Positions 37,565 through 46,729 are shown, counted from the first letter of the stretch. The stretch is DNA of 64,000 nucleotides from JAITWN01 sp964437335 (GCA_964437335.1 CAYTGL010000004.1:67336-131335); one strand, 5' to 3'. Made by a program: numbers and translations. The notes: generated by a model not told the origin, from the letters alone.

Positions 37565-38065
37565 TCAACCCTTCCTGTCGCGCGGCGCGGCGTCGCCGAT
37601 CGAGATCGCCGGAAACAGTTCGACCCACGACACCGAAGACGGCTGGACGAGCGGAGTGACCCTGACCGTGTCCATGACCTGTACCAGCACATCGTAGGAG
37701 ATATCCGGTTCCAGCAGGATCGTCGCCTCGGTGTTTTCAGGAAATTCGACCTTTATGCTTTTCAGCACATCGGCGAGCGATTTCAGGTTGTACTCGCCAT
37801 CCCGCCTGCCGATCACGAGCGCCCGGCCGCCGCGATTGGCGACCTCGAGACGATCGGTGCGCACGGTGATTTCGAGCCGCAGCCGGTCGTTGTCCGCCTG
37901 TTCGGCGCCGCCGCCCACGGGCAATCCGAGCTCGATGATCGCAATGCGCGAAAACACCGCGGTCACGAGCAGGAACGGCACCAGGATCACCATCAGGTTC
38001 ATAAAGGCGGTGATATCCAGTTCCGCCTCCGCCAGGGATCGCCGGTGCCGGGAGCGCCGTATCAT
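37565..38065 (-). CDS. ExbD/TolR-family protein 2, transmembrane Asp replaced by Asn
   Basis: 166 residues. The membrane helix region reads LDITAFMNLMVILVPFLLVTAVF. Aligning FMN with the MMD of the neighbouring ExbD puts Asn23 where the ion-carrying Asp is expected; an Asp at 17 lies before the helix. The periplasmic part has ILLEPDISYDVLVQVMDTVR, the ExbD pattern. So the two ExbD proteins probably form a mixed dimer with a single active carboxylate. Start overlaps the ExbB stop (ATGA). Confidence 0.9.
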   Translation of the reverse strand: MIRRSRHRRSLAEAELDITAFMNLMVILVPFLLVTAVFSRIAIIELGLPVGGGAEQADNDRLRLEITVRTDRLEVANRGGRALVIGRRDGEYNLKSLADVLKSIKVEFPENTEATILLEPDISYDVLVQVMDTVRVTPLVQPSSVSWVELFPAISIGDAAPRDRKG

Positions 38066-38748
38066 GCCGGCGCCCCGCGCATGCCGGCCGCGACAGCGGC
38101 AGTGGGTGTGGCCGACTTGCCTGCCTCCGAGAGGATGTTCAGGAACTTGACCGCCGCCATCTCGAGGCTGTCGACCAACTGGGTGGTCTTCGACTGCAGC
38201 AGGGCATGAACCAGCAGCAGGGGGATCGCCACCATCAGGCCGAACGCGGTGGTGTTCATCGCGACCGAAATGCTCGCGGACAGCATGTCCGCCTTCTCGG
38301 CCGGGTTGGCCGCGGACACCGCGGTGAACGCCTGGATCAGGCCGATGATCGTGCCGAGCAGGCCGAGCAGCGTCGAGATGTTCGCGAATATCGCCAGATA
38401 ATGGGTGCGCGATTCGAGTCTCGGCAGAACCTCCATCAGGCCTTCTTCCATCGCCGTTTCGATGTCATCGCGGCGATGCGCCGAGCGCGATCGCTCGAGG
38501 CCATAGGCGAGTATCTTGCCGACCGCGGCATTCGAGTCCCGGGTCATTCCGAGCGCGCCCTGGTAATCACGCTTCGACAGCATCCCCATCAGGCTCTTCC
38601 ACACCTTCTGGTTCGCGCTGCGCATCGCGCTGAGGTAAATGTAGCGCTCCAGCGCGACCGCGAGGCCGAGCGCGAGTACCACGACAATCGGGTACATGAA
38701 TACCCCCCCACTCTGGAAAAAGTGGATTACTGTGGCAAACAGTTCCAT
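38062..38748 (-). CDS. MotA/TolQ/ExbB-family proton channel protein
   Basis: 228 residues with three membrane helices: MYPIVVVLALGLAVALERYIYL, then after a cytoplasmic loop IFANISTLLGLLGTIIGLIQAFTAV and NTTAFGLMVAIPLLLVHALLQ. The last two carry the conserved Thr residues of the channel lining. Pentameric inner-membrane stator around an ExbD dimer. First of four motor genes ExbB-ExbD-ExbD-AgmX on the minus strand. Confidence 0.93.
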   Translation of the reverse strand: MELFATVIHFFQSGGVFMYPIVVVLALGLAVALERYIYLSAMRSANQKVWKSLMGMLSKRDYQGALGMTRDSNAAVGKILAYGLERSRSAHRRDDIETAMEEGLMEVLPRLESRTHYLAIFANISTLLGLLGTIIGLIQAFTAVSAANPAEKADMLSASISVAMNTTAFGLMVAIPLLLVHALLQSKTTQLVDSLEMAAVKFLNILSEAGKSATPTAAVAAGMRGAPA

Positions 38749-38773
38749 AACGATTCTCCTTCAACCATGGTCA

Positions 38774-39082
38774 TCAATCAGCGCCGGCGGCGCCGGCGAA
38801 CTCCTGCTGGTAGCGCAACTGCCGCTGCATCACGTTCCGCTTCATATGATCAGGCAGCAGTTTCTCCGGTCGCTCGTCAATCCGGGCCGTCGATCGGACC
38901 GGCTCCGGGTCCTTCCAGGGCACGACATAGAGCACATTCGGCAATTCCTGGTCGCCGATGATCGAGATCCCGCTCATGTCGAGCTGCACTGGAACCTGTA
39001 CTGGAGCCTGCACCGGCGCCTGCGCGCCAGCCGGCCCGGAGGCGAGCAGCAGCGCGAGGCAAAGCGCACGCGGGGCTGTCAT
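38774..39082 (-). CDS. Small secreted protein with APVQ repeats, in the ExbB train
   Basis: 102 residues: signal peptide (MTAPRALCLALLLASGPAGAQ), then a short repeat APVQAPVQVPVQ, then a conserved-looking core (LDMSGISIIGDQELPNVLYVVPWKDPE). I do not recognise a family. Its ATG overlaps the stop of the TPR lipoprotein gene, so it is translated with that protein, and ExbB follows within 25 bases. Periplasmic location is inferred. Confidence 0.75.
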   Translation of the reverse strand: MTAPRALCLALLLASGPAGAQAPVQAPVQVPVQLDMSGISIIGDQELPNVLYVVPWKDPEPVRSTARIDERPEKLLPDHMKRNVMQRQLRYQQEFAGAAGAD

Positions 39083-39729
39083 GAGCCGTTCCCCTCGCCC
39101 GTACGAGCGTGGTTGCGCACCACCAGATCCGCGATCCAGGGATCGACGCGGGCCGCGTCAGCCGGTTTCAGGACGCGGTAACGCTCGTAGTGCGCAAGCG
39201 CCTCCGGCGGTTGCTGCAGATACAGATCGTAGAGGACGCCGAGATTCAGATGGGCGTCGGCATAGGCCGGATCGAGTTCGAGAGCGCGCTGGTAGGCGCG
39301 CCGCGCCTCGTCGAAGCGCCCCTCCTCGCGATAGATCACCCCGAGCAGGTTATGCGCAACCGCGCTGCCGGGATTGATTTCCGTCGCTGCGATCAGCGCG
39401 GTCTCGGCTTCCTTGTCGCGGCCGAGATGAAGATAGGCGATCCCCAGATTGATGTAGGGGCCCGCGAGCCCGGGGTAACTGTGAGTCATTCCGACGAGTC
39501 TGACGCCGGCCTGGTCGTAGCGCCGCTCGCGCATCATGCCGAGCGCCTCCTCGTATTCTCCGCGGAATTCGCGCGAGGCCGCCGGCGCGGCTTCGGCGGC
39601 GCCGGCTGGTGATTGGGCCGTGCGCAGCGTGCCGCACGACGCCAGCAACAGCGCAGCGAGGCAGACGAGCAGGGTCAGATTGTCAGTGTATCGTTTCAAC
39701 GACGGATACCAGGATTTCAGCCTTGCCAT
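39079..39729 (-). CDS. TPR-repeat lipoprotein
   Basis: 216 residues with a lipoprotein signal ending LLLASC (cysteine near residue 32) and about three to four tetratricopeptide repeats (AGPYINLGIAYLHLGRDKEAETAL, AVAHNLLGVIYREEGRFDEARRAY, ADAHLNLGVLYDLYLQQPPEALAHY). The N terminus is long for a lipoprotein; a TTG about 11 codons in could be the real start. The 5' end overlaps the giant TPR gene by 47 bases. Outer-membrane-anchored scaffold for the ExbB/D-driven machine is inferred. Confidence 0.87.
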   Translation of the reverse strand: MARLKSWYPSLKRYTDNLTLLVCLAALLLASCGTLRTAQSPAGAAEAAPAASREFRGEYEEALGMMRERRYDQAGVRLVGMTHSYPGLAGPYINLGIAYLHLGRDKEAETALIAATEINPGSAVAHNLLGVIYREEGRFDEARRAYQRALELDPAYADAHLNLGVLYDLYLQQPPEALAHYERYRVLKPADAARVDPWIADLVVRNHARTGEGNGS

Positions 39730-42700
39730 ACCGCGCCGGCAGCAGGGCGCCGAGTTGCTCGATGCTGCGTTTCACCCAGTCGTCATAGACCCCGTGGGCG
39801 ATGCGGCGATAATTGACTTCATGCAGCCGGATCGCTTCCTCCTCGAACGGATACGCCTGTTCCTCGAGCAGGATGTCGTACTGTTCGAACTCCTCTTCCG
39901 ACAACCCTTGCGGGCGCTGGGACGCCAGCAGTGCACGGCTCAGTTCGTGGAAAATCTCGCCTGTGTAATAGGTCGCGGCCGTCGTGACGTCAGCTACACC
40001 ATAGTCGGCCGCGTTGCGATAGGCCTTGAGGGCCAGGTCCATTGCCGCGCGTTTCGTCTTAAGGCTCCGGTCGAGCGGAATCACGAGCTTCACCGCCTCG
40101 AAGCGCGCGCGCAGCGGTTCGGCCAGGCCGAGCGCTGCCTCGGCGGCGCTTTCCCGGCTGAAGTCTGTCCTTGCCGCGCCAGCGCGCGCATCGGCGCTGA
40201 CGATCTCGTTCAGCCAGTGCCGGTGGCGCTCGTCATTGCCCTGTGCCAGATAGGCGTCGGCGATGCGCCTGCGCGCCTCGATCGCCTGATCGAGCGGCTC
40301 GGGATAACGGGCGAGATAATGCTGGTAGCGGCGCAGCGATTCTCCGGTCTGCCCGGCACGCATGTAGAGTTCGGCCGATTGCCAGGCCGCCGCGCGCGCC
40401 TCTTCCGGTTCGCTGCTCCGGGCCTCGAGCCGGACCGATTCGCCGGCCGCGCGTGCGAGCTGGCCGCCGTCAAGATAGGCGAAATAGAGTCTTCGCGTCA
40501 CGTCGTCCTGCCAGCGGCTCGCCGGCCAACCCAGGCGGAAGCGTTCGAGGACCGCGGTCGCTCCCGCGCGATCGCCGCCCGCGAGCAGCGCGACAGCAGC
40601 GTCATATTCCGCAGTCTCGACGATCGTCGCAGCAGGAGTGACCTGCGCGACCCGCAGGAACTGCCGTGCGGCGTCCAGCGGTGCGCCCGCGTCCAGCGCA
40701 TGCTGCCCCTGCTGGTAAATTGCCGCAGCCAGACGTTCGACCAGCGGACCGCGCGCCGGATCCGACGGCGGCAGCAACGCGACCGCCTGCGTATAGGCAT
40801 ATTCGGCCTCGTCATGGATCGCCCTGTCGAACTGTACCTGCCCGATCAGCATCCATGCGCTTCGGCGCAGCGCGGGTGCGGACGCCTCGCCATACTGCAC
40901 GACGCGCAGCGCGACAGCGTGCGCATCCGCTACCTCCCCGTTTTTGAACAGCTGTTCCGCGGCGCGCGCCAGTACTGCCGGCGCCTCGGCATGCGCCGGG
41001 AAGCGGTCGGCGAACAGCAGGGCGCTGACAACCGCCTGTTCCTGCCAGACCTCCCGCTGCTCGCGGTCACTCAAGGCGGTGATATGGCGCTCATACGACA
41101 ACAGCGCCGCATAGCCGGCCTCGGCGGCCTGTTCGTGTGGCCCATGGTGATAGGCGCTCTCCTCATAGCGGGCGATCGCCTCGACATAGTCTCCGCTCTC
41201 GAACAGCAGTTCCGCGAGCAGGAAGCTCAGCTGCGGCGATCGCTCGTCAGCGGGGAACGAGGTGAGGAACTCTCTGTACCAGCGCGCCGCCTCCCGGTAT
41301 TCGGCCTGCGAACGGACGGCCTGCGCGTGGGCATGTGCGCGCTCTGCCATCGCCAGCAGCTCCTGCCTGAGCCGTTCCGCCACCGCGGGCGCCTGCGCGA
41401 TGTCATGGCGTTCCCAGTACGGGCCACGGACCGCGAAGTTCTCGAGGAAGTCGCGGCGCGCCTGCAGCGCGAGCGCGCCAAACCCCGCCTGGTCATGGAT
41501 TTCCATGATCCTGATCTGGCTGGCCGCGGCTTCGGCATGGTACGGATTGCGCGCGACAAAAGCGGCGAGTGTCAGTGCGGCGTCGCTGTAACGTTCCTTC
41601 TCGAGATAGAGATCAGACAGCCCGGCGAAGATCAGGTGTTCGTATGGAACCGGCGGGCGGCTTGCGAAATAAGCGGTCACTGCGCCAGGACCATCGAGAT
41701 GGGAGAAGCCGAGACTGATGACGCGCAGCGTATCAAGAACAAGAGCGCGCTCGGCGCCTGGAAGCATATCCGGTTTGACCGGCCCGTCCTCCGCTTCCTG
41801 CGACAGATGGCGGTCAAGGACCGCAATGAAATCGTCGATGGCCTCTTCATAACGCGTCTGCTTGAAGAGAGACCAGCCATGTTTGTAACGCGCCTGCTGC
41901 TCGAACGCGGCTGCCGCGCCGGCGGCAAGTACCGCGCCATAGGCCTGCTCGGCTGCACCATAGTCGCGCTGCACGAACAGCGCCTCTCCGCGGCGGAATT
42001 GCGCCTCGGCATATAACGGCGACCCGGGATAGTCCTCGACGAGCCGCGTCAATACATCGAGGCTGTGCGCGGCATCACCGAGGCTGTCGTGAGCGCGTGC
42101 GAGCTGGTAATGGATGCGGTCGTTGCCGGAGCATTCAGCGCATGTCTGCAACAGCGCTTCATAGGTCCGGATCGCGGCGCCGAGCTCGCTGTCCCGTTCG
42201 GGATGATCCGCCGTGAGGCCGTCCGCCAGCATCAGCCGCAGATCGGCGATGCGGCGCATCGCGTGCAGCTTTCGTTCGTCATCGCCCGCACCGGCGACGG
42301 CATTGAAATCGAGCCATGCCTGCAGCGCGGGCCGCCATTCGCCATCTGCATTGACAACTGCGGTCTCGTCAAGCAGGCTCGCGAGTTCATAGCGCGCCCG
42401 GACGCCATACCCGGCAGCGAGCCGGCCCTGGTGCCGGAGTTCGGCAATCACCCGCCCTTTGATATACATCTCATGCCCTTCCACGACTCCGGCCAGGCGA
42501 CGCGCCAGCGCGGCGATACGCGCCTGCGTATCCGCAATGCGGGCGTCGAAGCCGATGAAGCGGCCGGGCGCCTCCTGCTGCGCCCGGTGCAGCCGCGCAC
42601 GGCCTTCTTCGACCCGCTCCAGCGCAGCGCCGAGCTTCACCACCGCCTTGTGCGCCTCCCACAGCCGTGCCTTGAAATCGGATTCGATGTTCCACTGCAG

Positions 42701-44251
42701 AACGCCGCCGAGAATGCGCAGGCGCTCACGCTGTTCGTCGAGGCGATCGTCCCCGGCATGACGCGCAAGACGTGTTTCGATATCGGCAATCATCGCCGCG
42801 AGCTGCTGTTCCCGGGTGGTCGCCAACGCGGCGGCGTCGTTATGCCGCCTGATCTCATCGATGCGCCGTGTGAACGCGAGGGACCGCGCCTCCAGCGCGC
42901 CGATGTCGATCTCCTTGAGCCTTTCGCGCGCCTCCGGGAGGCGGCGCGCATAACCCTGACGCCGGGTCGCGAGCATTGCCTCGAAAGCCGCGATATCCCC
43001 GGCCCAGGTTTCGAGTCGCTCGCGGAGAAATCGCAGCTGGCGCCATGCGCTCCAGGCTTCGTGAAATTCATCGCTTGCGGCGAGGCCGCGAAGATAGCGT
43101 GAGCGGTAGAGCGGCGGCACGCTGTCACGCCATGCGTCCGCGGTAATAACGTCGGCAATCATGTCGAGAAACGGCGCATCGTCGCGTACCGCGGCGATCA
43201 TGCTGTCGAGCTCGGCGGATTCTCGGTCGAGACCGTCGATGGCCTTGCGATAGCGCTCGGCCGCTTCGGCACTTGCTCCGAGACGCCAATACGCGTAGGC
43301 AGTCATCAGCCGCGCCTCGCGCACCGCCGGCTCCGGCGCCTCCTCGGCGGCCAGCGCCGACCACGCTGCGATCGCCCGACCGAATTCGCCGCTGTCGAAC
43401 GCCGCCTGCCCCGCACCGAGACGCGCCTGCCCCGAGACGAGGCTGTCTGCGCCGACGCGGCCGAACGCGGCGCCCGCCTCCGCCAGGCGATGCCGTTCGA
43501 GATGAAAGTAGCCAAGCGCTGCATTCGCATGATCGCGCAGATTGCGTGACTCCCGATCATCGATGGCCCTGCGTCCCGGATCCGCCGGCACGACTTCAGC
43601 GACGCCATCGAGGCCGAGGCGGTTCATCAGCATAATCCTGTTGTAGCGGGCATAGTCAGACCAGACCGGTGGACGGGTTATGCTCTCGAGTTGCGCGAGG
43701 GCCGCGCGCTCATTTCCGCGCTCAAGGTCGAGAAGCGCGCCGATCATCGCGTGTTCTGCGCGGATCTCATCACTGGCGTCAGCGCTGATCTGCTCGAGTG
43801 CATGCGCCGCGCGCGCCGGGTAATCGCGACGGATCCAGGTCCGCGCAAGCGATAGCCAGATCTGGTCGCGAGGTTGCAGCGCGACCCTGCGCTCGAGCAG
43901 CGCGGCAAACCCGGCCATCGCGCTCTCATGCATCCCGTACGACAGTTCGATCCCGATGCGAAGAAGGTCGGCATCGACGCTGTCGCGCGCGACTAGCTCG
44001 TGCTCGCGTCTGGCGAGCAGCGTCGTCAGCGCGCTGAAATATTCCTGTTGGTAATGAAAATAGAGCACTTCGCGATAATGCAGATCGCGCACTTCTTCCG
44101 GCACCTGTTTCAGCACAGGGAACGGTTCAGCGCCGATGGCCGGCCAGGCGAGCAGCGTCGCGACCACGGCGGGCAGCAACAGCCGGCCGAGGAACGCGCC
44201 TGTCACGGACCGTCCCGGGGTTAAGCGCATCGATGCCGGTTTCAGTCCCAT
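39683..44251 (-). CDS. Giant periplasmic TPR protein (about 1,520 residues)
   Basis: A signal peptide near the N terminus (LLLPAVVATLLAWPAIGA) starts the protein, which is nearly all helical repeats. TPR-like hairpins are plain from about 50 to 350, around 700-900 (SPLYAEAQFRRGEALFVQRDYGAAEQAY) and through to 1,400. A long coiled-coil region lies at about 400-560, rich in Arg/Glu/Ala. It would be a large scaffold in the periplasm. Myxococcus Glt/Nfs machines contain large TPR proteins beside ExbB/ExbD and AgmX-type genes, which is the closest parallel I can name. Start could be ATG 44251 (10-base overlap upstream) or ATG 44230. Confidence 0.88.
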   Translation of the reverse strand: MGLKPASMRLTPGRSVTGAFLGRLLLPAVVATLLAWPAIGAEPFPVLKQVPEEVRDLHYREVLYFHYQQEYFSALTTLLARREHELVARDSVDADLLRIGIELSYGMHESAMAGFAALLERRVALQPRDQIWLSLARTWIRRDYPARAAHALEQISADASDEIRAEHAMIGALLDLERGNERAALAQLESITRPPVWSDYARYNRIMLMNRLGLDGVAEVVPADPGRRAIDDRESRNLRDHANAALGYFHLERHRLAEAGAAFGRVGADSLVSGQARLGAGQAAFDSGEFGRAIAAWSALAAEEAPEPAVREARLMTAYAYWRLGASAEAAERYRKAIDGLDRESAELDSMIAAVRDDAPFLDMIADVITADAWRDSVPPLYRSRYLRGLAASDEFHEAWSAWRQLRFLRERLETWAGDIAAFEAMLATRRQGYARRLPEARERLKEIDIGALEARSLAFTRRIDEIRRHNDAAALATTREQQLAAMIADIETRLARHAGDDRLDEQRERLRILGGVLQWNIESDFKARLWEAHKAVVKLGAALERVEEGRARLHRAQQEAPGRFIGFDARIADTQARIAALARRLAGVVEGHEMYIKGRVIAELRHQGRLAAGYGVRARYELASLLDETAVVNADGEWRPALQAWLDFNAVAGAGDDERKLHAMRRIADLRLMLADGLTADHPERDSELGAAIRTYEALLQTCAECSGNDRIHYQLARAHDSLGDAAHSLDVLTRLVEDYPGSPLYAEAQFRRGEALFVQRDYGAAEQAYGAVLAAGAAAAFEQQARYKHGWSLFKQTRYEEAIDDFIAVLDRHLSQEAEDGPVKPDMLPGAERALVLDTLRVISLGFSHLDGPGAVTAYFASRPPVPYEHLIFAGLSDLYLEKERYSDAALTLAAFVARNPYHAEAAASQIRIMEIHDQAGFGALALQARRDFLENFAVRGPYWERHDIAQAPAVAERLRQELLAMAERAHAHAQAVRSQAEYREAARWYREFLTSFPADERSPQLSFLLAELLFESGDYVEAIARYEESAYHHGPHEQAAEAGYAALLSYERHITALSDREQREVWQEQAVVSALLFADRFPAHAEAPAVLARAAEQLFKNGEVADAHAVALRVVQYGEASAPALRRSAWMLIGQVQFDRAIHDEAEYAYTQAVALLPPSDPARGPLVERLAAAIYQQGQHALDAGAPLDAARQFLRVAQVTPAATIVETAEYDAAVALLAGGDRAGATAVLERFRLGWPASRWQDDVTRRLYFAYLDGGQLARAAGESVRLEARSSEPEEARAAAWQSAELYMRAGQTGESLRRYQHYLARYPEPLDQAIEARRRIADAYLAQGNDERHRHWLNEIVSADARAGAARTDFSRESAAEAALGLAEPLRARFEAVKLVIPLDRSLKTKRAAMDLALKAYRNAADYGVADVTTAATYYTGEIFHELSRALLASQRPQGLSEEEFEQYDILLEEQAYPFEEEAIRLHEVNYRRIAHGVYDDWVKRSIEQLGALLPARYGKAEILVSVVETIH

Positions 44252-44784
44252 TCCCTGATTGAAAACTCGGGCTGCTGCATGCTCTCGCGATCGACGATCC
44301 TGATCTCGACATACTTGGGCCCGATGTCCTTCTTGATGACACGGGTGCTCCCGCGACGGTAATCCCGCTCATGTGGACCCTTGCCGGTGAAGAACGCGAC
44401 CAGCTCGTGCTCCCCCAGATTGAGGTTTCCGGCGTAGAGGCGCTGTACCCCGCCTCGCTTCAGCGCATCGACCTCGCGGCGGGTGTAGAGATGACTCGCG
44501 ACGTCGCGGCCGCCGACCTTGAGCTGCACGGCATCGAGATCGAAATACTGGCCGACATCGAGCGAGAGAAAGACCATCACCTGCGTCGTTGCCGGAAACA
44601 GCAGCTCTTCTTCGAGCATGAACAGGTCACGGCCCAGTTCGACCAGGTCCCTCTGCAACGACTGCACCTCCTGATCGAGGCTGCGATATCCGCCCTCATC
44701 ATCGCCAGACGCCATGCCGGCGCCGGCCGATGCCAGGCACAGTATCGCCGTCATCATCCACTGCAAGATCACGCTTGTCTTCAT
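44242..44784 (-). CDS. Secreted coiled-coil protein with beta domain, function unknown
   Basis: 180 residues. Signal peptide (WMMTAILCLASAGAGMA), a coiled coil at about 35-62 (LDQEVQSLQRDLVELGRDLFMLEEELLF), then a beta-rich region (TTQVMVFLSLDVGQYFDLDAVQLKVGGRDVA, GEHELVAFFTGKGP, YVEIRIVD) that looks Ig-like. No family recognised. It overlaps the giant TPR gene by 10 bases and is 53 bases after the DUF3570 gene, so it belongs to the same train. Confidence 0.8.
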   Translation of the reverse strand: MKTSVILQWMMTAILCLASAGAGMASGDDEGGYRSLDQEVQSLQRDLVELGRDLFMLEEELLFPATTQVMVFLSLDVGQYFDLDAVQLKVGGRDVASHLYTRREVDALKRGGVQRLYAGNLNLGEHELVAFFTGKGPHERDYRRGSTRVIKKDIGPKYVEIRIVDRESMQQPEFSIREWD

Positions 44785-44837
44785 CGCTTCATCCTCCCGG
44801 GATTAATCCGCGACTGGCCGGATTGCTCCCATCGTCA

Positions 44838-45986
44838 TCAGTACCAGAGTGAGAAATAGAACTGTGTCATGCCGGCCGTAAAACCGTAGAGCGGTTCCTC
44901 GCCGGGGGCGCCGCCGACCGCGATGTTGCGGAAATCGTCATAATCGAAGCGCAGGTGGTCATAAGACAGCGTGACGCTGCCGCGATCGATGAAGCCCTTG
45001 CCTCCGCTCAGTAACTCGTAACTGAGACTGGCGCCAATGGCTGTATTCGTGAACGTGCTCAGTTCCTTGTCGCGCGCGAGAAAATTCTGGGCATCACGCG
45101 TCGGGAACAGGTCACTGTAGAAATCGGCGCCGGTCTGCCGGTAGTGCCGGTACTTCAGGTCAAGGATCCAGCGCTCCCGTAACGGTTGTGTATAGCCAAA
45201 CTCAAAGGTGTTCGCGCCGATGTTCCAGGAGTCGTCGAACCAGCGGTATTCGCCACGCGCGGACGCTCGCCAGGGCAGGTAATAGATCGCGCGAACGCCG
45301 AGCGCATTGCTGTCCCGGGTGCGCGGATAGACTTCGGGCTCGAATGAATAGCCGAGCGGACTGTCCGGGTCGAGGTAGCGAACCGAACGATACGGATTAT
45401 TCAGAAAGCCTTCGTCGGTGATCGTTTCCCATGCGACGTCGAACAGCAGGTTCCTGCTCAGAACCTGGGTCAGACCGACGCGGTAGTGCTGGCGGCGCAC
45501 CCCCTCGCTGAACACGGGATCACCGCTGCGGCCGACGGTATCATTTCCATAAATATAGCCGAGAGACACGTTGGTCATGTCGCCGAACATGCCCTGGCTG
45601 ATATTGAAACTGTAAGTATTGGCGTCGTAATCGCTCTCGCGGCTTGCGGTCACCGAGACGCCCATCGTGACCTTGTTGCGCAACCAGTCGAGGCCAAGGC
45701 TGTTCTCGGTACGCTTCTCGCTATACGGGCTCGCCGAAGTCACGACGTCAATCGACGCGCCGGAGATGCTGTCGACGTAATGATTTGCTGAAACCGAGGC
45801 GCTGCTGCCGACCTGCTTGCGGAGAAGCAGCGACGGTCCATCGATCAGCACCCCGCCGCCGTCATAGCGATGATAGAGCGCGTCGAAGCGATCCTCCGGC
45901 AGGATCGCCCCCAGTATCGACAGGGAACAGACGGCACCGGCGAGGCCGAGCGCGCCCGCATAAGCAATCCGGCTAGTTACAGCCAC
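44838..45986 (-). CDS. DUF3570 outer-membrane beta-barrel protein
   Basis: About 382 residues from a GTG at 45986, which overlaps the DUF4266 stop and follows GGGGAGG closely. N-terminal signal (AYAGALGLAGAVCSLSILGAILP), conserved early segment DRFDALYHRYDGGGVLIDGPSLLLRKQ, then alternating beta strands ending in TQFYFSLWY, the C-terminal aromatic signature of outer-membrane barrels. DUF3570 and DUF4266 genes are regularly adjacent. Function unknown. Longer readings upstream would run through the DUF4266 gene and are rejected. Confidence 0.88.
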   Translation of the reverse strand: MAVTSRIAYAGALGLAGAVCSLSILGAILPEDRFDALYHRYDGGGVLIDGPSLLLRKQVGSSASVSANHYVDSISGASIDVVTSASPYSEKRTENSLGLDWLRNKVTMGVSVTASRESDYDANTYSFNISQGMFGDMTNVSLGYIYGNDTVGRSGDPVFSEGVRRQHYRVGLTQVLSRNLLFDVAWETITDEGFLNNPYRSVRYLDPDSPLGYSFEPEVYPRTRDSNALGVRAIYYLPWRASARGEYRWFDDSWNIGANTFEFGYTQPLRERWILDLKYRHYRQTGADFYSDLFPTRDAQNFLARDKELSTFTNTAIGASLSYELLSGGKGFIDRGSVTLSYDHLRFDYDDFRNIAVGGAPGEEPLYGFTAGMTQFYFSLWY

Positions 45987-46200
45987 AGCCTCCCCCCTGT
46001 CCCGACTCCGCCCCGCGCGCGGCATTGCGCGCCTGAAATACGTGATTGCGAAAACCGGTCGACACCGGGTCACGGTCGATCTGCATGACCGGATCGGCCA
46101 GATTGGCGCGCTCATAGGGTTTGACCCACGGCTGCACACCGCAACCTGCGCCTGCCGAGGCCAGCGCGGCCGCGAATATCATTGCGGCCACGGACTTCAT
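45973..46200 (-). CDS. DUF4266 lipoprotein with C-terminal CxC
   Basis: 75 residues: lipobox ending AGAGC (Cys20), then the DUF4266 signature CGVQPWVKPYERANLADPVM and STGFRNHVFQAR, and a Gly-rich tail ending GGGCGCN with Cys72 and Cys74. The CxC tail is typical of the family and could bind metal or undergo thiol chemistry. ATG overlaps the TlpA stop. Its partner is the DUF3570 barrel encoded next. Confidence 0.9.
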   Translation of the reverse strand: MKSVAAMIFAAALASAGAGCGVQPWVKPYERANLADPVMQIDRDPVSTGFRNHVFQARNAARGAESGQGGGCGCN

Positions 46201-46718
46201 GGACGCTCCATCAACAAGGCCCGTACGTGACGCTGGTATTGCTCTTCATCGCCCGGCTTGTAGCCACGATGGAGGTAGCGGGCCTCGCCATTGCGATCGA
46301 CGATGACGGTGGTCGGCATCGCAATGACGTCATAGAGCTTGCTGATATTGCTGCCGTTGTCGAACACCACCGGAAAACTGACCGGTATGCGCTCGAGCAT
46401 CGCCCGCGCCTGCGCCTGGTCCTGGTCGACATTGACGCCGAGTACGGTAAAGCCCAGCGGCGCATACTTGCCGTGCAACTGGTCGAGCAGCGGCATTTCC
46501 TGGCGGCATGGTCCGCACCACGACGCCCAGAAATTGATCAGCACGACCTGCCCCCGGTACTCGCTCAAGCGCAGGTTTTCACCGCTGCGGCTCTTCAGCG
46601 TGAAGTCAGGCGCTGAAACGCGCATCGCGCCAGCCGAATACGCGGGTGGCGTCGCAAGAATCAGCGCCGCGATCGCCAGCACGCACAGCGGCAGGAAACT
46701 CGTTCGGAACATTCTCAT
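46197..46718 (-). CDS. TlpA/ResA-like periplasmic thioredoxin
   Basis: 173 residues. I choose ATG 46718 because GGAGGTGA sits just before it; an ATG four codons earlier would include that site. Signal peptide ends near PPAYSA. Thioredoxin fold with active site Cys68-Gly-Pro-Cys71 (INFWASWCGPCRQEMP) and cis-Pro in AMPTTVIVD. Such proteins reduce disulfides or keep haem-binding CxxCH cysteines reduced. Possible local clients are the CxC of DUF4266 and the haem-motif proteins of the cluster. The client assignment is inference. Confidence 0.92.
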   Translation of the reverse strand: MRMFRTSFLPLCVLAIAALILATPPAYSAGAMRVSAPDFTLKSRSGENLRLSEYRGQVVLINFWASWCGPCRQEMPLLDQLHGKYAPLGFTVLGVNVDQDQAQARAMLERIPVSFPVVFDNGSNISKLYDVIAMPTTVIVDRNGEARYLHRGYKPGDEEQYQRHVRALLMERP

Positions 46719-46729
46719 ATTCACCTCCA

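Noticed and set aside
39536..42016. 826-residue plus-strand open frame opposite the giant TPR gene
   Set aside because: Shadow of the TPR gene; the minus-strand product shows a signal peptide and regular repeats while this frame shows none.
45987..46139. Extension of the DUF3570 protein through the DUF4266 gene
   Set aside because: The upstream residues are an out-of-frame reading of DUF4266; a GTG at 45986 gives the signal peptide directly.
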